Assembly: GCF_949628215.1 (NCBI RefSeq)
Contig: NC_134281.1
Location: 39,974,512-40,038,511, forward strand
Length of the DNA: 64,000 nucleotides
Reading direction: 5' to 3'
DNA from: Phalacrocorax aristotelis
Taxonomy: Eukaryota; Chordata; Aves; Suliformes; Phalacrocoracidae
The notes under the pieces are model-generated. The model saw nothing but the letters and a program-made list of their open reading frames with translations, was not told where the DNA came from and made no database searches. The position numbers and the translations under genes are program-made. Shown one piece after another: positions 1 through 29,829 of this stretch; the stretch's first letter is position 1, and each line of letters begins with the position of its first letter.

Positions 1-3000
1 TGCTGCAGCGGCTGTGCTTGCAGCAAGGTAAATGAGAGCACACAATGTGCGGGGAGATTGCAGGAGACGGGTTTTGACAAGGCAAAGTTCATGTTTTTTC
101 TGAAGGGGGAAATTTGGTGCCAAAAAGGATCAGCGCTCAGGAAGGTGGTAAAAAATTATGTACCTGAATATCCAAGGGCAGAGGAGAGCTGCTGCCTCAT
201 TATCTGCTTCACAGCCTCCTAATAGAAAGCCCCATCTCCTTTACTAACGGGATCAATAAAACTTGTTTCTCAATAGGTAATGAAATAGTACGTGTGCACT
301 TACAGTAATTCAGATAATTGATGAAATCAGCTCTCATCCTCCCCTGCATGTTCCTTCATATCTCATTAAGTTCCGAGCACAGGCACATCCATACAAGGAT
401 GGCTCGTGTGAACAATACTCTGCAGAAAATAATGGAGCAGATGGCACTATTCCCAACAGCCGGGACAACACTCCCTATTATAAGGAACAGATGTACGGCT
501 GGGCAAACACCATCCTCAGATGGGACAGTAGCAGATGTCTAGGGACGTGGTGAGTCGTCCTAACTCTGTGGATGGAGGACATATGAAATGCACAGCACCA
601 GTCACCCGTGCTAAAAATCCTGCAATGGTTTTGTTTGGATTTCTCTTTGGAGAATGGATTTAATATGGAGTAAATTGAGTTTAACCTTTGCTGTAAATGA
701 AGGCATTTTTTCTTTGAGTCTCAGGGGGATTTTTCATTAATTAGACTGAGCCCAGTTGCCAAGTATCAAGAAATCTGTTTCCAAGGAAAAAAAAAAACAA
801 TCCAAAGATAGACTTCAATATGGTTATCATATACAATAGAAAAAAATAGCATATCTCAGCATTAGGGATTAACAGTGAAATTTGCCACCTGAAATGTATC
901 TCTGAAAATTATAGGCACTGTGGCCAAGCTCCCTGCAGAGAGCAGAGGTGTGACCAAGCTTTAATGGGGACGTGCTGTTTCTGCAGGACAGCAGTGCGTG
1001 GCATGGACCGGATTCATTTCACTCCTGCTTGTGGTCCTCCCAGACGCCCAAAACCCACCAAAATGCACCAAGGTGCAGAAGCCTTCCTCCTCCCAGATGG
1101 CCTGCTCAGAGGCTGGATCTCCTATCCAGCCAGTCCACAAAAGCCCCTTTCCCAGCGAGGGGTGTCCAGATTTCCAGATTTCTCTTTTCTCCCTAGCAAT
1201 GCTGAGGTTGCAATTAGTCCCACCAAGTGCTTCATGGTCCTCCATCTTCTGGTTTGCCTCATCAAGGACTGGAGGTGCAAGGGCAGGGCTCCAGTGGAAC
1301 CAGTTTGCTGGGAAACACAAGGACTCCTGCCAGAGACATGCCTGGAGCTCCTGGGAGCTTCAGGAGAAGCTGCTCAGAGAAATCAATGCTGGATGTAGGC
1401 AGCGGTGTTGCTAATGCAGAGCTGTTTGTGAAGACATCACTTCATCTAAAGCTTCAGTGAATTATTTTCAGTGTTGAAGCCCTCACGTAGAAAACCCATG
1501 TGTGAAGGAGGACACCAGCACAATTCTCCAAGTTCATACATTTCTGGAATGAAGGCAGGGAGGAAAGGAGAAAAGGAGGGCAGTGCTTTTCAGTGGATTT
1601 GAATTTGCTAGTTAAACTTTTCTTTCCTTTTGAAAAGTAATTTATTTCTTTTAGGAAGGCAGTCTTCCTCACGGGGAAACTGGTGAATCAGTTTCTCCAC
1701 CCCATCTGTGGGAAGTAAACATGTGAGATTCAGGACAAGAAGTGCTATGCAGAAGGAAAACACTGAAGAAGCACAGGCACCTCCTGAAGCTGAAAGATGC
1801 AGCTGCCTTTGTATTTGCTGTAAAGGGAGCTCAATGAATCAGAACGGAATTTTGGTAATAGTGCAATGCACATTTTAGAGATGAAAGAATAGAAGGGATT
1901 TAACTGAGTTAGTCATGAAGTTTGCTAGCTTCATTTTTCATGTGAGGTTGCAACATCAGCAACATGGCCATACTGGCGAGTCTGCAAAGAGAACTAGGCA
2001 GAAGGGTGGGCTCTTGGACCTGGGTCAGTAAGAACTCATTGTGTAGTTGTTATTTCATGGAAACAGTGAACGTAAAAGGATATTATCACCAAGCCAAACC
2101 TACTGCAGACCTCAGGCTGCTGGTCAGAACATGCCCCTTTAGGAAATACAAAATGAGGCCAAGGAGCCCACGTCCCTTCTAAAAAGCAACAAGATAAAGT
2201 CAAGTTCAGTGAGCCAAATATTTGGAATCTGGGGAAATTTTTAGAATTCAGGATATCTGCCTGCTTTTGCTTTTACTTATGTTATTCTCTATCTTTGCTT
2301 CCTTTCATGTGCATTTGCTTTTCTATTTTGCCTATAAACAGAAGCATCTTAATTTGACTATCTGAGATATTTCTCTCTTCAGGCAAATATTTGTTTTGAT
2401 ATCGCAAATGGTAGTGTTTCTAAATTTTAAATCTAAACTTCCGATTTCCTCATCTTAATGTTGCTGAAACTAGCTGTAAACTTGCCGCTTGGATGAAATC
2501 ACTTACCAAAAGCAGGCGTACCGATTCTGAAATGAAGCCTGGGAACAGAAAACATTACTTGTGGCTGCAACTGGTCTGTTTCTGCTCTTCTCTATCTGTA
2601 CAAGCAAAAGAATTCCTTTTACGTTCATCTGTCCTCATGAAAGCCTAGAAGAGGAGAAGAGATAAATTATTAACATAATCTAAATATAAAGATTTTCTTC
2701 ATTCTTAGAGCCTTTGTGACATGCTCTCTTGGGAAATATTCCCAACTGAAATGGAATTTTGCTCCATTCTTCACAGATTTCATATTGCGTTTGTGAAACA
2801 CATGAAGCCTTTTAAAGTCAGTAATTATGAGGTCAGTAATTGTGCCATGGTGAGAACACAACAGGCATCTGGGAAATACAGGCAGGCATGGAAATATTAA
2901 AAAACACCCTATTAAACTTTCCTACCCAAACTCTGCGGCGCAGCAAGAAGGGAATCGCTTCATCTGCAGACACTCTGCGATGGTACCAGCACTACCAGCA

Positions 3001-6000
3001 TCAATGGCCTCATTCCGTTCCCCTCTCCCAGTGATCTGGATGAAGGTCCATTGGGGTGAAATACATGTATATACAAAAACTGGTGCAGCGGCCCCGCTCC
3101 AGCAGCGGGTGCAGACACACAGACTGGTTGAAGACTCTGCCAAAACTCCCGTTTCAATCTTGCAGTCAGGCACCGTAATTTCTAACAGGTAAACGAGTAC
3201 CTCACATGCTTGGCAGAGGAAATGCAGTCTGTGGAATTGCCTGTAAAATTGAGTTTGTCCAAATCAGTAAATTACCTGAAGAAGGGAAAAGTGCAACCAG
3301 TTAGAGGGCTTGGCTACTTTCTTCCGTAGTGTGTCAGGTGGTTTTCAAAACACAGCTATCAGACCATGAAATTCCTTATCAGTGTTTCGATATCCTGTTA
3401 CTCTTAGTCAGAATTTTTTAAGCATTGGACTTGTGAAAAGGCAGGGATTTCCAGCTCCAGCCCATCATGGTGCCATGGTGGCTGTCAGCTCCAGCCTGGC
3501 CCTGCCCACAGGACTTCCAGCCCCTGCCACTCTCCTGCTTCACGCTTTGAGCTGCTGAAAAAGGCAAAGCCAAGGCCAGCTTCATGCAGTACTCTGAGCG
3601 CTGCTGGTTTGCCAAGAAATATCCACCCTAGCTGAGCAGTTGTGAGACCTGACTGAGCCCTGGACTGTTCATCACTCTTTTGGTAGGACCAAGCACAGGT
3701 CCCACAGGCCCCAGCCCCTCTGCCTTACCCCCAGGTCAGTAGCACACCAGGTTTGGGGGTGAAGGGATGCCAATATGGCAGAAAGAGAGACATGCAAATA
3801 GTTCACACACTCAAAACCAATAAATAGGAGATGAAAGACTTTGCATGTAATCAGATGGTAGAACTGACCTAAATGTCTCATTAAATGAGATTCACAGCTG
3901 GGCTGTGGAGGGGAGCTGTGGAGCAGAGTGGATATTCCCACTCCTTATACGGGACCCCAGAGGATCCTTTCCAGCTCATCTGCCAAAGGATGAATTCACG
4001 TCAAAAATTGCTACTGCCAGCATGATCGTCTCAGCTATATATAGTGGTCTCCAGAGTGAGGATTTTGCAAATGTAAATAAACTGATCATGGACAGTTAAT
4101 TGAAGAAGTTAAGAAAAATATATGTCTGGGAAACCAGATGGGATTTGTTCTTGAATGTGGAAGACAATCTGAACTTCATACTGTTGTACCTTGAATAAAT
4201 ATCGCTGCCACTAAGAACTGCAACACATTTTCTAAAAGTAAAATGCAGCTTAAACTTGGATTTACAGATTATCCTCAGAAATGTAGGTGTCCAATTTCTC
4301 AGGCAATTGGTGGTCTTCATTTTCTTGTGCTCCTCTGAAAATCACAGATTTGGGATCCAAAAAGTACTTCTACTTACTCTAGAAATACATTTAAATAAAT
4401 GTTGTCTAGTTTTAATAATTGCAGGGATGATAAATCAGGAAAAAACCCCAGAATTTTCTGTGAAGGAGGGCTGGTAATTTAAGAATGAATTCTGTGCCGA
4501 TGCAGCACTGCATCGAAGCTGGAGTATTATCTGAGACACGCGTCTTGCTGGTGCCCTGACAAACCTTCTCAATGCCTCTGAGGAGTCACACCTTCAGCAC
4601 CTTTGCTACCGCAGACTCAGTTCGGTAGGTGGATTTGTGGTGTAGCTGAGAGGATGAGGACCCAGGAGAGGAGCGCAGGGAGGATCTTCTCACAGCAGCC
4701 CATTTTAGTACTAGTCAAAAAAGTAGGGGGAAAATGAATCAGATCTAGTTATATTCAAAAAAATTAACACAGCATTCCTGTGGACAGAGGAAAAAAATGA
4801 GACACGTTTGTGCCCAGCTCCACACTAGTGCAGCTTCAAGTTCTCCCACTTGTCTCATCCAGCTAAAAAGCTGTTCAATTTATTTATTCCAAATAACTTT
4901 GATATTTAGTTGAGATACAGGTGAAATTCTAGCCATGCACTCCAGTTTCTTCATTAATTCTAGACACTAATGTAGACTTGAGATTTTTAGGCTTTTTAAG
5001 AGCAGCTTGTTCAGCATTCTACATGCAAGAAGTGTACCTGAAATTTCTGTTGACCAATCTAGTTAAAAGATTGAGAGGAAACGATTGCAGAATCCTTTGT
5101 AATTTTTAAAAGATATCAATATCTATAGCCATTAATTCCCTCTCTCAAGCACCATGCATTGATCAGCAAATGACTTTTCATTGTGAATAGATCAAATACT
5201 CTCAGTTAATAAGCATTGCTAATTGGATTTTTTTTTCTTTCTGTAAATGTCAGGATTGCACTGCAACGATGCACCGCCTTTCATTGTGTGCGACTCACAC
5301 TTTGGAGCGATGGACTGGGATTTGTTTCTCATGCACAACTGGGAGAAGGCTCAGTGCTGCAGGATCCCGGAGAGCCAGGAGTCCCCGCGCTTAAGTCTCT
5401 TCTTCATTTTGCAAAAAAATATGTTCTTGTTTCCATTTCTGCAACCCATGTCAGGGATACAAAAGCATCACTTGCCCTTAGAGCGGGGAAAAATGAGTCG
5501 GGTGGTGCGGTCCTGGGTGCAAGGGGAGCTGGGGGCTGCAGGGAAGGCTGGCAGGACACCTGCTGGTTTCATGGCAGCAACGGAGAGACAAACATCTACT
5601 CCCACTCCACAGGGACATAAAAAGCCCCAAGTCATTGTACTTTTTTCAGAGAATGGTGTCAGGCTCAAAACATCTCTTCTTTCACCAAATCTTCCCCTTT
5701 CTTTCCATTTCTGTCCTTGGCAATGCTTTGACAGCCCCGGTCTAAACCAGAAAACTTTCACTAAGAAAGTCAGCGCTTCCATTAAACATGCTTACTTGGA
5801 GGAAGCAGCACTCTTGGGCAAGAAATAAACAGCCAGGACGTTGCTTCCTCCTGAGGCGAGGGGACGAGAGCTCCCTGCTCTGCAGGGAGGGAGCAGCCGC
5901 CAGCTCTGGGGAGGGCTCCGCTGCCTCTCAGGGTGCAGAGCAGCTGCCAGACAAGGGCAGAAAGGGGAAGCGATTTGAAGCTAATGTCCTCATTGGTAAG

Positions 6001-9000
6001 GCTCAGGGACAACAGTGCCGGACACTGTGCAAACACCTGTGTAGATAAACACACGGGGAGGAAACATGGGCAGTTACACAGCCTTTTGGTTTAATAGAGC
6101 AGGAATATAAGAGGTGAAAATGTGTTATGCAATAGAGGAAAAATAAATTTTCATGGTTGTTTATAGAGCTAGAAATCTTTCCATCCCCTTCCCTGCTCCG
6201 ACATCACAAAGAACCCAGCTGGTGGGATGGGGATGTGGCTCCATGCAGCCACTGCCCGCAGCAACCTGGGTGACTGTGGAGACTGAGACGCTCTCACTTC
6301 CACGCAAGCTGAGCAGAGGGAAACTCTGGGAACCCAGAGCTGGGTTTGGCTGCGGTGAGGCTGGCAGGGCAAGAGCTGTGGCTCTGTTTCCATTTTACAA
6401 CATCTGGCTTTTTAACAAGACCCAAGAGAATCAATATCTAACACCTATCAATATCAATACCTAATGGAAGATGTAAAAGGGAAAAACAAAATTTGCATTT
6501 GTGAGTCAGTTACTGCACACAGCAGCAGATAAAAAAATTATGAAGCACTTATCAGTCTCAAGCTCAGTTTAGTGTTTCACAAAGACATGCCTGCAATGGC
6601 TTGGAAGCCGTAGTAATATGGAAGTACATCTGTTTTGTTTTGCATCTGTTAATGCCTTCAAGTCCACTAAATCCACAAATACACAGCGTACTGAACTGCA
6701 TTTCCCAGCTCATGCTCTGACACGCACCTACAGCAGCAGGAGAATATAAAGCCTCTTCATATTTCTGTGTTCATGGTCAGAGGGGGCAGCAAGGGCCAAT
6801 CTGCAAATCTGCAAAATGGGCAAGTGTCTCCGCTGAAATGGAAAGTATGCATGGTATCACTTGACATTTTCTATGTGTACAAGTTTATATAATTATGACA
6901 AATAGCAGATTTCAGTTACAGCAACTTTCCTGTAAGTAAAAGCTGGAAGTTTCTAAGAACTATTCTGACTAATGTGATACAGCTCTTGGCTATGTTACAG
7001 CTGAAAAACACAAAGGCCCCTCATCAATGGTTGCAACTGTGACTGCAGCTGATAAATGCTAAAAAAAGCTCAAGTGAGGGGAATCTGAAGCTGCCATTTA
7101 TAATGCTGGGGGCTGGAAGCCAGGTGCTGCCTCTCCTCTGTGCAATGCTGTGGGGATGGGGAGCAAAGGTCCCCAGACCTCCCAACAGAGGATGTCACCG
7201 CTCACCTGGTCCCACACTGCTCATCAGCTCCTGCAGCGTGCCCTGGCCACTCCTGGCATCCCCCATGGGTGGTTCGGGATAGAGATACCCACACACCCCC
7301 TTCCCCAAATACCCCTCCTGGCTGTGGAGGTGGGGTTTTGCAGACACAGCTACCTTTGGTGCAAGGCAGTCGACTGGTACAGGAAAAGCAGCACCTCCTC
7401 TCCTTCACGACAGTAAAAATGTCAGAAAACAGCCAGATGGGGATTGCTCTCGTCTACAGCTTAAAATGACATTCTAGTTCAAAGTTTTTCAGCACAAGTT
7501 TCACAGGTGGCATTTTATTTCAGCATAGTCCAATAACTCTTACAGCCAAGCCCAGGAAAGAGCAAATGAGCCGTGCCCCCACCAGCAGTGCCCAGGGCAG
7601 AGGGAGAAGGTGGGCACAGCTCCGCAGCTGGAGCAGTACCGGCAGCAAAATCAAAGTTATCTTCATGATTCAGGATTTAGCTTTTTCCAACAGAAACTAC
7701 CTCCTCACAGCTGGCATGGTGGAGGCTTGCTGAGGAGAAGTGAGTTGCCGCTTCTGCTCCAGAGTGCTTGCACGTGTGCATGAGTGGGGCACCCCAAATA
7801 GAGAAACACTTCTGAAACGTATACCACCACAGCAGTAAGCACGTGCCCAGTTTTCTCTGTAGCAGGTGATGCTATGCTCCAGTGGGGCTTTTGCATTTGC
7901 TTTTCCCTTTCTGATGAAAACTCACTTTCAGCCTTTTCACTCACTGCGAGTGCACTACAGAAGAGGAAGGGCAGCAGGCACTGGCAGAGCTTTCAGTGTC
8001 AAAAGCCAACTCCACTCTCATTTATTCCTGAGACACCCACTCCCCTCAGTGTTAAGGACAAGGCCTGGTTTGCCTTTGGCATCCCCCACCACGCAGATTT
8101 GCAGCACATCAAATTCACAGGGCAAGGATCAGACCTGCAACACCAGGGCTGGAGCAGATCTCCCCAACCCTCAAATTGTAGCTCTTCAGAGGATCATCCT
8201 CATGAGTGGTCCATGCAAAGACAGCACCTGTGGTTAACAGAGCGCTCACATTCGTGTGCTAGAACTGGGAAAACATCAGCAGAAGGAAGGATATACTGAT
8301 TGTAAAGCTGTTTTACATAGTGACACTTAAAACTTGATTTGATTGCAAGCATATAAATACTTCCTGAGCTGGAGCAAGGCTGGAAGGGGTCAGCTCAGCC
8401 CCTGATCCACCAGAACAAGCCACATCAAGACCACAGGTTCTACTGGGACGGCAGGGCCCAGCCCATCACCACCACTGCTTGCTGCCCCAGGACTGGCTGG
8501 CATTGATTTCTTGTCCCCTCACGGCCCTGACCTGCAGTTCAGCCTCCCGGGGCTCAGGTCTCCCCTGTCCACCCAGCCACAAACCAAGCGCAGGCATCAC
8601 TTCAGTCAGTATTCGACATTTCAGTGTAATCTTATTTTGACATCTGTGATCTAATTTGGAAACATTGATTAAGGATATTCAGATAAATAAAGAATAATGG
8701 AAAAATTACTTCTGGTTCCTGATCTCCTGGGAAGGGGAAAAATGCAAGCTGCTCACCTTTTATTGCTTCACTGCACAAGCAGGGATTTTGGGGTTTCCAG
8801 CCCATCACTGCCACCTAAGGGTGTGCACGGCCCCTGGGATACTCACATCTCCCCCACATCTCCCCATCAATTCCTTGCAGGTACAGACACATCTTTCTGT
8901 TCAGTTTACCCTGTCTAAAACTGCCTGTATTCATTACTCGTTACAGCCGTGCTAGTGAAGACACTACAAAAACTATCCAGACCGGGAACATAGAAATTAA

Positions 9001-12000
9001 ACCAGATATTTAGTCAAAAAATGTTGTAGCCACAAACATGAAAATTTAAGAGATTAACATAGAAGAAAAGATGATTTTCAGTACAGCAGGGAGAGTTACT
9101 AGCGCACACAATACAACAATGCCTTTGAGACTCTTCATCACTGGCTTTTCAAAAAATGATGAGAGCACCTCATTTTCTTACCACTACCAGCCTACATCCC
9201 CTATAGAGTCTTACTCATTTTGCACGTGCTTTTATGATACACTCTGCAATGCAGACAAGTAAGTGAGGTGTTTGTTTGGTATACATACCTTCATCTCAGT
9301 TTTCCCAGGATTTAATCATTCTAGATAATCAAGACTATGCTGTTTGTATGTCAATACAGATAATTGCTGCTCAGAAAGCACAGCACCTAGACAGGTTGAT
9401 AGGACTATCTTTGTACTCTGTACTTCACACCAAAATGCTGTATTGATCTGGTATAGAAAGCACAGTCTTAATTACAACAGAATTCTTTACCTATTTACAG
9501 CATTGCCTGTGCTCAGACGCTGTCCTGGGCTGCACAACACAGGCAGGGCTCTGCGGTTATATGTAAGCAGATGCACACAGGCACCCTCCATACTGGCTCC
9601 CCTCTCGGGGAGGGCAGACTGATGTGCCGCGACACTGGGTCAGCGTGCCCGCACCACCACCACTGCCGTGCAAAGCACAGTCCCACCACTTCTGACCTGC
9701 TTTATCATCCCAAACCCAGGCCCTAGGATCTCAGCACGCTGCCCGCACCACAGCTGGCATCCACAGCTGGCATCCACCGCAGCTCTCTGAGCCATCTGAT
9801 CTGTCTGACAGTGGATCTCCCCCACATCATCCCCTTCCCACCCTCCAACTCAGCCACCAGCCTCAATGATGTGCCACACGCCCGCACAAATGCCAGCGCA
9901 GTTAATCTGGAGCTTGTCCAGGTTTTTAAAGCTGTACTCATAATTATACATGCAAAGCCTTATTTGCTGAAGTCTTTCCACAAAAATTAACACTGATGTG
10001 CTGCTTATGCTTAGAGTCAAAAACAGACCCAGACAGTACAGTAACAATATTTATCCTGTAGAAGTTAATAAAAAGCTACCTGCAACGTTTCACTGATCTT
10101 ACAGACAGGCTAAGCAACACTGACTCAGAATAACGGGTTATTCACCTAGGCTAGGTGAAATACATTAATTTCCATCTCAGGTGCAGCCTGTGCCCCAGAC
10201 ATGCAGAACCCCAAGGACTTGATTCTCCTACAGCAACAGCAGACAAGTGATCCCTGCTTGGGGTACCACCAGGGCTCACAACAACGGGCAGCCAGCTACA
10301 GCCCCCTCGTCTCACTTGCAAATGCATTAGGGTGGTCCGTACCGTAATCTAAGGCAGCTTTTAATCAGCTAGCAAGTGAAAGTTGCCAAACTTGCATTTC
10401 ATGTCAGCTTTCAATCTGAGAAAGAAACAAAACAAAAAGACACCCCCTGAAAGTCCCATTTTCTTTTAGTTGGGCAAGTTAAATGTTAAACTATCACTAA
10501 ATGCCTGTGTAGTCAGTCTTGTAACAAACAGCTGTCGTATCTGTGCCTCTTTTGTGGTTCTTCAGCACAGATATTTAGATAAGGTCCGGGGAAGTGGGTA
10601 GGAGGGCTGAGGTCTGCTCAGAGACAACACTTTGCAGGGCACTTCAGGCACCTGCCCGCCACCTACCCCCAAACAAGCAGTGCCTTAAGGCATCTGAATA
10701 CTCCTTGCCCGAATACTGCATGATAAGTTCTTATACATTAAAATTTATGTCTTTTTTTTCCTTGACAAAAGTAAAAACATCAATGACATAATTTTCCCAT
10801 AGGAAAATTTAAACAAATCCAGGGTCATTTTATCACCTGATTTTGAATGCAAGTAGTATATGCAGACGTCAAAACAAGTAATACATCATGGAAATTCAAA
10901 GCATATTTTAATTAAAATTATTCCCATTCCAAATGTAAACCAAATCACTACCGCAATTAACATTACATGATTTTTTTAAAAAAAGGGAAAGAATGCTCTT
11001 TAGAAAGTTACTATTGTTTACCAGGTATTGAATTTCAATTAATTTTCAATACTCCACAGAATATCAACAGGTGAAAAGGCATTTAACCACATTTCCAACC
11101 GAATTTTAAAAAAAATTTAAGTTAAATCAACAGTTCTTAAGTTGGACTGTTGGATTAGAACATGTGATAAAAATTAATTGTGCATCCTGAGGAGCAGTAA
11201 CAAACCCTTTTGACCTAACACCCTTGCAGCGCTAGCATGACAAATGAGAAACACTGATCTCCACTGAGAGAACTGGGATAATATTCCTGAGCGTGCATCA
11301 CGGCTGCTCTCAAAGACAATCCAAAGCCAAAGGATTACAATACAGCAGAAACGGACCCACAGGAGAGCACAGGCTGTGTGCCACACTGCATGGTCCATGT
11401 ACAGCCAGATGTCAGCAGAATAAACCTAACAGCACAAAGTGATAGCTCCCCAGGAATCCAGCATTGGATTGAACAGATTTCAAGTCTCAGCAGCAAATCA
11501 AAGGAAAATCAGTAGCAATTTGGCTTTCTGTGTCATCTTCTTTAGCCATTTCAACGTTCAACTCCAAGTTCCAGTTTTAAATGTCAGGCCTTATGGTCTG
11601 CAAACTGTAATGAGAAGGAAAAACGAGAGATATTATGCTATGCACCTATATCAACCATGCATCTTTTGTTTTCTTTTCATAAATAAGATATATTTTAGCA
11701 TTAGAGTATCTTAACGCTCTGTGCTGGCATACAGAAATTCATTCAGTTACTGTCGCTAATTTTCCCTATCACGAAACAAACCAAAACTAAAAAAAAAAAA
11801 AAAAAAGAGAAAAATAGAGGGACAAAAAACTTCCTGTCTGTACAGAACATTGAACTACTATGCATCTGCTACAATTGCTGCAGGACTCAAATTTATACTT
11901 TACCTACCAATACCACCATGTTCTGTCACACAGACAAAACTGTATTTCAAACACCTTCATTTTTTTAAATTTTTTTTTTGAGATTCAGGTGCCTGCAGGA

Positions 12001-12244
12001 ATGCAGAGGTGGCAGAAGACAATAAGGTAGTGCTGAACCTAGTTTTGCCTCAGCCATTGACTTGGAGCTGATTCAGGATCCACCAAAGACACTGAACTCT
12101 GTCCTCAGGGTTGCAAGGACTACTGAGGAGTCACCAAATCTGCAGAGTTACCACTCAAAGGAAACAAACAGACAAACCAACTAGAGTTCTGGTGTTCCTA
12201 CGGTACAATAGTACAAGCTGGGAGAAGGGAAGAAGGAAACTCAT
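1..12244. other. Intergenic region beyond the 3' end of CTH; no gene recognised
   Basis: I see no exon set, RNA gene or clear mobile element in this stretch. Several open frames of 100-193 codons occur (for example 964-1414, 5247-5828, 7866-8299), but they overlap in competing frames, lack domains and have no matching splice structure. Small features only: a 13-bp perfect tandem duplication at 9748-9773 and a poly(A) tract near 11790-11806. If human synteny holds, the next gene would be PTGER3, well outside the window. Confidence 0.6.
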
Positions 12245-13822
12245 GCTTTTTTAGTACGGTTATTTATTAAACTTTATTCCAATGCTTGCTGAAGCCCCTC
12301 TTAAGCACGTGCCTTGCTGCAGTCCTTGGTTCGTTTCCTTCTCTTTGACCCTCTTGCTCACCCCATGGCGTGGCGTGGCAGAGTGTGCTGCCCTGATGAA
12401 ACCTTCTCTCTACCTGGTAGCAACGTGTCTAATACCTACATTTGCCTGTGTGGGAGCAACATGTGACCAGGTGGACACAAACAGGTTAGCAGTACGTTTA
12501 GATTTTGTAAATCAAAGTTTTTCACTACCCAGGAGTGAAGTTCTATATCAGGCAAACAGGATAGTTGGGAAAGAAACCTAAAATTGTAAAGACAGAATAA
12601 CAAATTTTATGGATAGGATTGTGTGACAGTAGTTGGCAGTTCCTGAGAACAAAAACTAAGCTTGCAACAAGATCCAAAGATCTAGTACACATCCTTGAGC
12701 AACCGATACCCTATTATCTCCAACAGCATCTGAAAGGCCTGGCTGGTGCTTTGCCTGCAGCCATCCCATACTTCTGGGCTCTCTTTGCTGCCCTCCAGGA
12801 TTGAGAGGAAATTCTCCTTCCTCTCTCCAACACAAAATTATCCTTATGAAGGTTGGAGGGATTTTAGTATTCCATTGAAGCTCTGTCAATTAGAGGTTGA
12901 GGCAGAGTGCCTGGGCAGGCTTAAGGCATCTGATTCACATGACTTGCTCACACATCCAGATCTAAAGCTGCCATGAGATTTCACATCAAACGGAATTCTC
13001 CTGCATACCCGAAGGTCAGGGACCTCCTTCTGGGAAAAAGAAAGGACCTTTTACATGACATGATCTGCTTCCTAGGATCATCTGGGAAACTCACCTAAAA
13101 AGTTATCTGCAATTGCAGAAACCAAAGACATTGGCAATGACCTTGATAAGTCACAGCGTGATAAATACAAGGTACAGTACGACACAGCACATTCTGCAAT
13201 GAAATACTGGTACATCAAACTGCAAGACTGCAGCTGCCAAAGGGGATCTGCCAGACTGATGTACCGGTTCAAAGTCAAGTGCCCATACTTCATGTTTTTT
13301 AGTTATGACTAATCCTTTCCAGGAAAAAAAGTTATTTTAAAAAAAAAAAAAGCAGCTTGCAAAACCCCGCATTATTCCTGCAGTCACAGCATTCACCGAT
13401 CCAAAGCATAGCACAAAGCTGTGTAGGACCAAAAGAAAATATGCATTTAACCTGCCTCTCCCCTGCACATATGCACGTGTGTATACTTGTACACAAACAC
13501 ACATACACCTCATGTATTTTAGGAAACCTGCCTTGAGAAGAAAGGACACAGTACGGCATCACATTAATTACCATGTGTAATTAACAGTACTACTGTATGG
13601 TAGAAACTCTTTTTGTGAAGCTCCTTAATATATTTCAACCCTCTCTAAAACTATGACATGAAAAACTCTGAAGCACACACTAAGCACTCTGATGCCTATA
13701 TGAGGGGCTCCCTTCCACCTGACTTCAGTGGCTATCCCCATCACTCAAATGCCAGGGACATCCCGTGTGCTGTAGGAATCCACATGAATTCAAATTGTGA
13801 CTGAGGAGGACTGTAAACCTCA
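12245..13822 (-). other. CTH: Candidate CTH terminal exon and 3' UTR (tentative)
   Basis: The exon 11 donor implies one more exon carrying a short tail and the 3' UTR. No tail with a clear match to other CTH proteins was found. A good acceptor, TTTCTCTTTGCAG, ends at 13823; joining there gives an immediate TGA (13822-13820) and a 395-residue protein. The next AG, about 12 bases on, would give the tail SSSVTI before a stop. The two AATAAA signals near 12270 are the nearest plausible transcript end on this strand. The extent is inferred. Confidence 0.3.
12263..12278 (-). terminator. Tandem poly(A) signals, likely CTH 3' end
   Basis: Two canonical AATAAA hexamers occur on the minus strand at 12273-12278 and 12263-12268, ten bases apart. 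They are the first I found downstream of the last recognised CTH exon. Cleavage would fall near 12245. Confidence 0.55.
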
Positions 13823-13987
13823 CTGCAAAGAGAAACCTAACAAAGAAGTCTTTAAAACCCTACACATACTCTGCAACGTACGCATCTGAGTAGTTTAAAA
13901 ATAAAGAGAGGTAAGAATTCCCAGCAGGCAGTTCAGTGAGAAAGACAAAAGACTAGAGGGGAAATTATTTTTAGAGTGAGGACACTA

Positions 13988-29314
<15,327 letters not shown>

Positions 29315-29419
29315 GGCCGCACTCCGACTGCCGCCGCCGCCGTCACCACCAAAGCCACCGCCGCCGCCGCCGCCCCGCCCCGGGGGCCCGGCGCGGGCGG
29401 GGCCTCGCCGCCGTCCCCC

Positions 29420-29442
29420 ATTGGCTGGGGCGGGGCGGGGCC
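29420..29442 (-). promoter_or_regulatory. CCAAT box with adjacent GC boxes, CTH core promoter
   Basis: AGCCAATGGG on the minus strand (CCAAT at 29420-29424) lies about 106 bases upstream of the CTH start codon. It is flanked by two overlapping GGGGCGGGG boxes at 29428-29442. This is the standard arrangement for NF-Y and Sp1-type factors at housekeeping promoters. Binding is inferred from the motifs only. Confidence 0.6.
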
Positions 29443-29829
29443 GGGCAGCGCCCGCGCCGCAGGGCGGGGAGCGACGTCCCGCCGAGGCACCGCCCACCCG
29501 CCGAGGCGAGGCAGGGCCGGAGCCTCGCCGAGGCGCGCTCCCTGCGGCGGTAGCGGCGGCCTGCGGACCGCCGGAACGGCCCGCGGGCAGCTCAGGCAGT
29601 GGGTCAGCGGCGCTCCGTCCCTGAGAGCAGCCGTTCCTGTCAGCAGAGAAAACCAGCGGCCGCCTGGCAGCCTGGCAACCCGTGGCCTTGGCTGCCAGGC
29701 GGCAGGAGGAACGTTCGCCCCGGCGGGGAGCCGGCGAGGGGCGGGCGCCGTGGCCGGCGGCAGGAGACGGGGCCTGCGGTGGCCCCAGGAACGGCTTCCT
29801 CCTATCTCTGCACCCGAGGCCGTCAGCCC

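Noticed and set aside
961-1414. Four overlapping open frames on both strands
   Set aside because: Several frames are open at once, which reflects a lack of AT-rich stops rather than coding. No family was recognised.
5247-5828. 193-codon open frame on the plus strand, overlapped by 5216-5620 and 5468-5782 in other frames
   Set aside because: No recognisable domain, competing open frames on both strands, no splice context or conserved motif. Treated as chance in a locally GC-rich stretch.
12746-12755. Possible CTH last-exon acceptor followed by codons for HQPGLSD
   Set aside because: The sequence before the AG lacks a polypyrimidine tract and the tail would be about 30 unrelated residues.
13007-13034. 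Strong acceptor TTTCTTTTTCCCAG on the minus strand near 13030, considered for the CTH last exon
   Set aside because: Joined in phase it gives a long unrelated tail (KEVPDLRVCRR and more) rather than a short CTH C-terminus.
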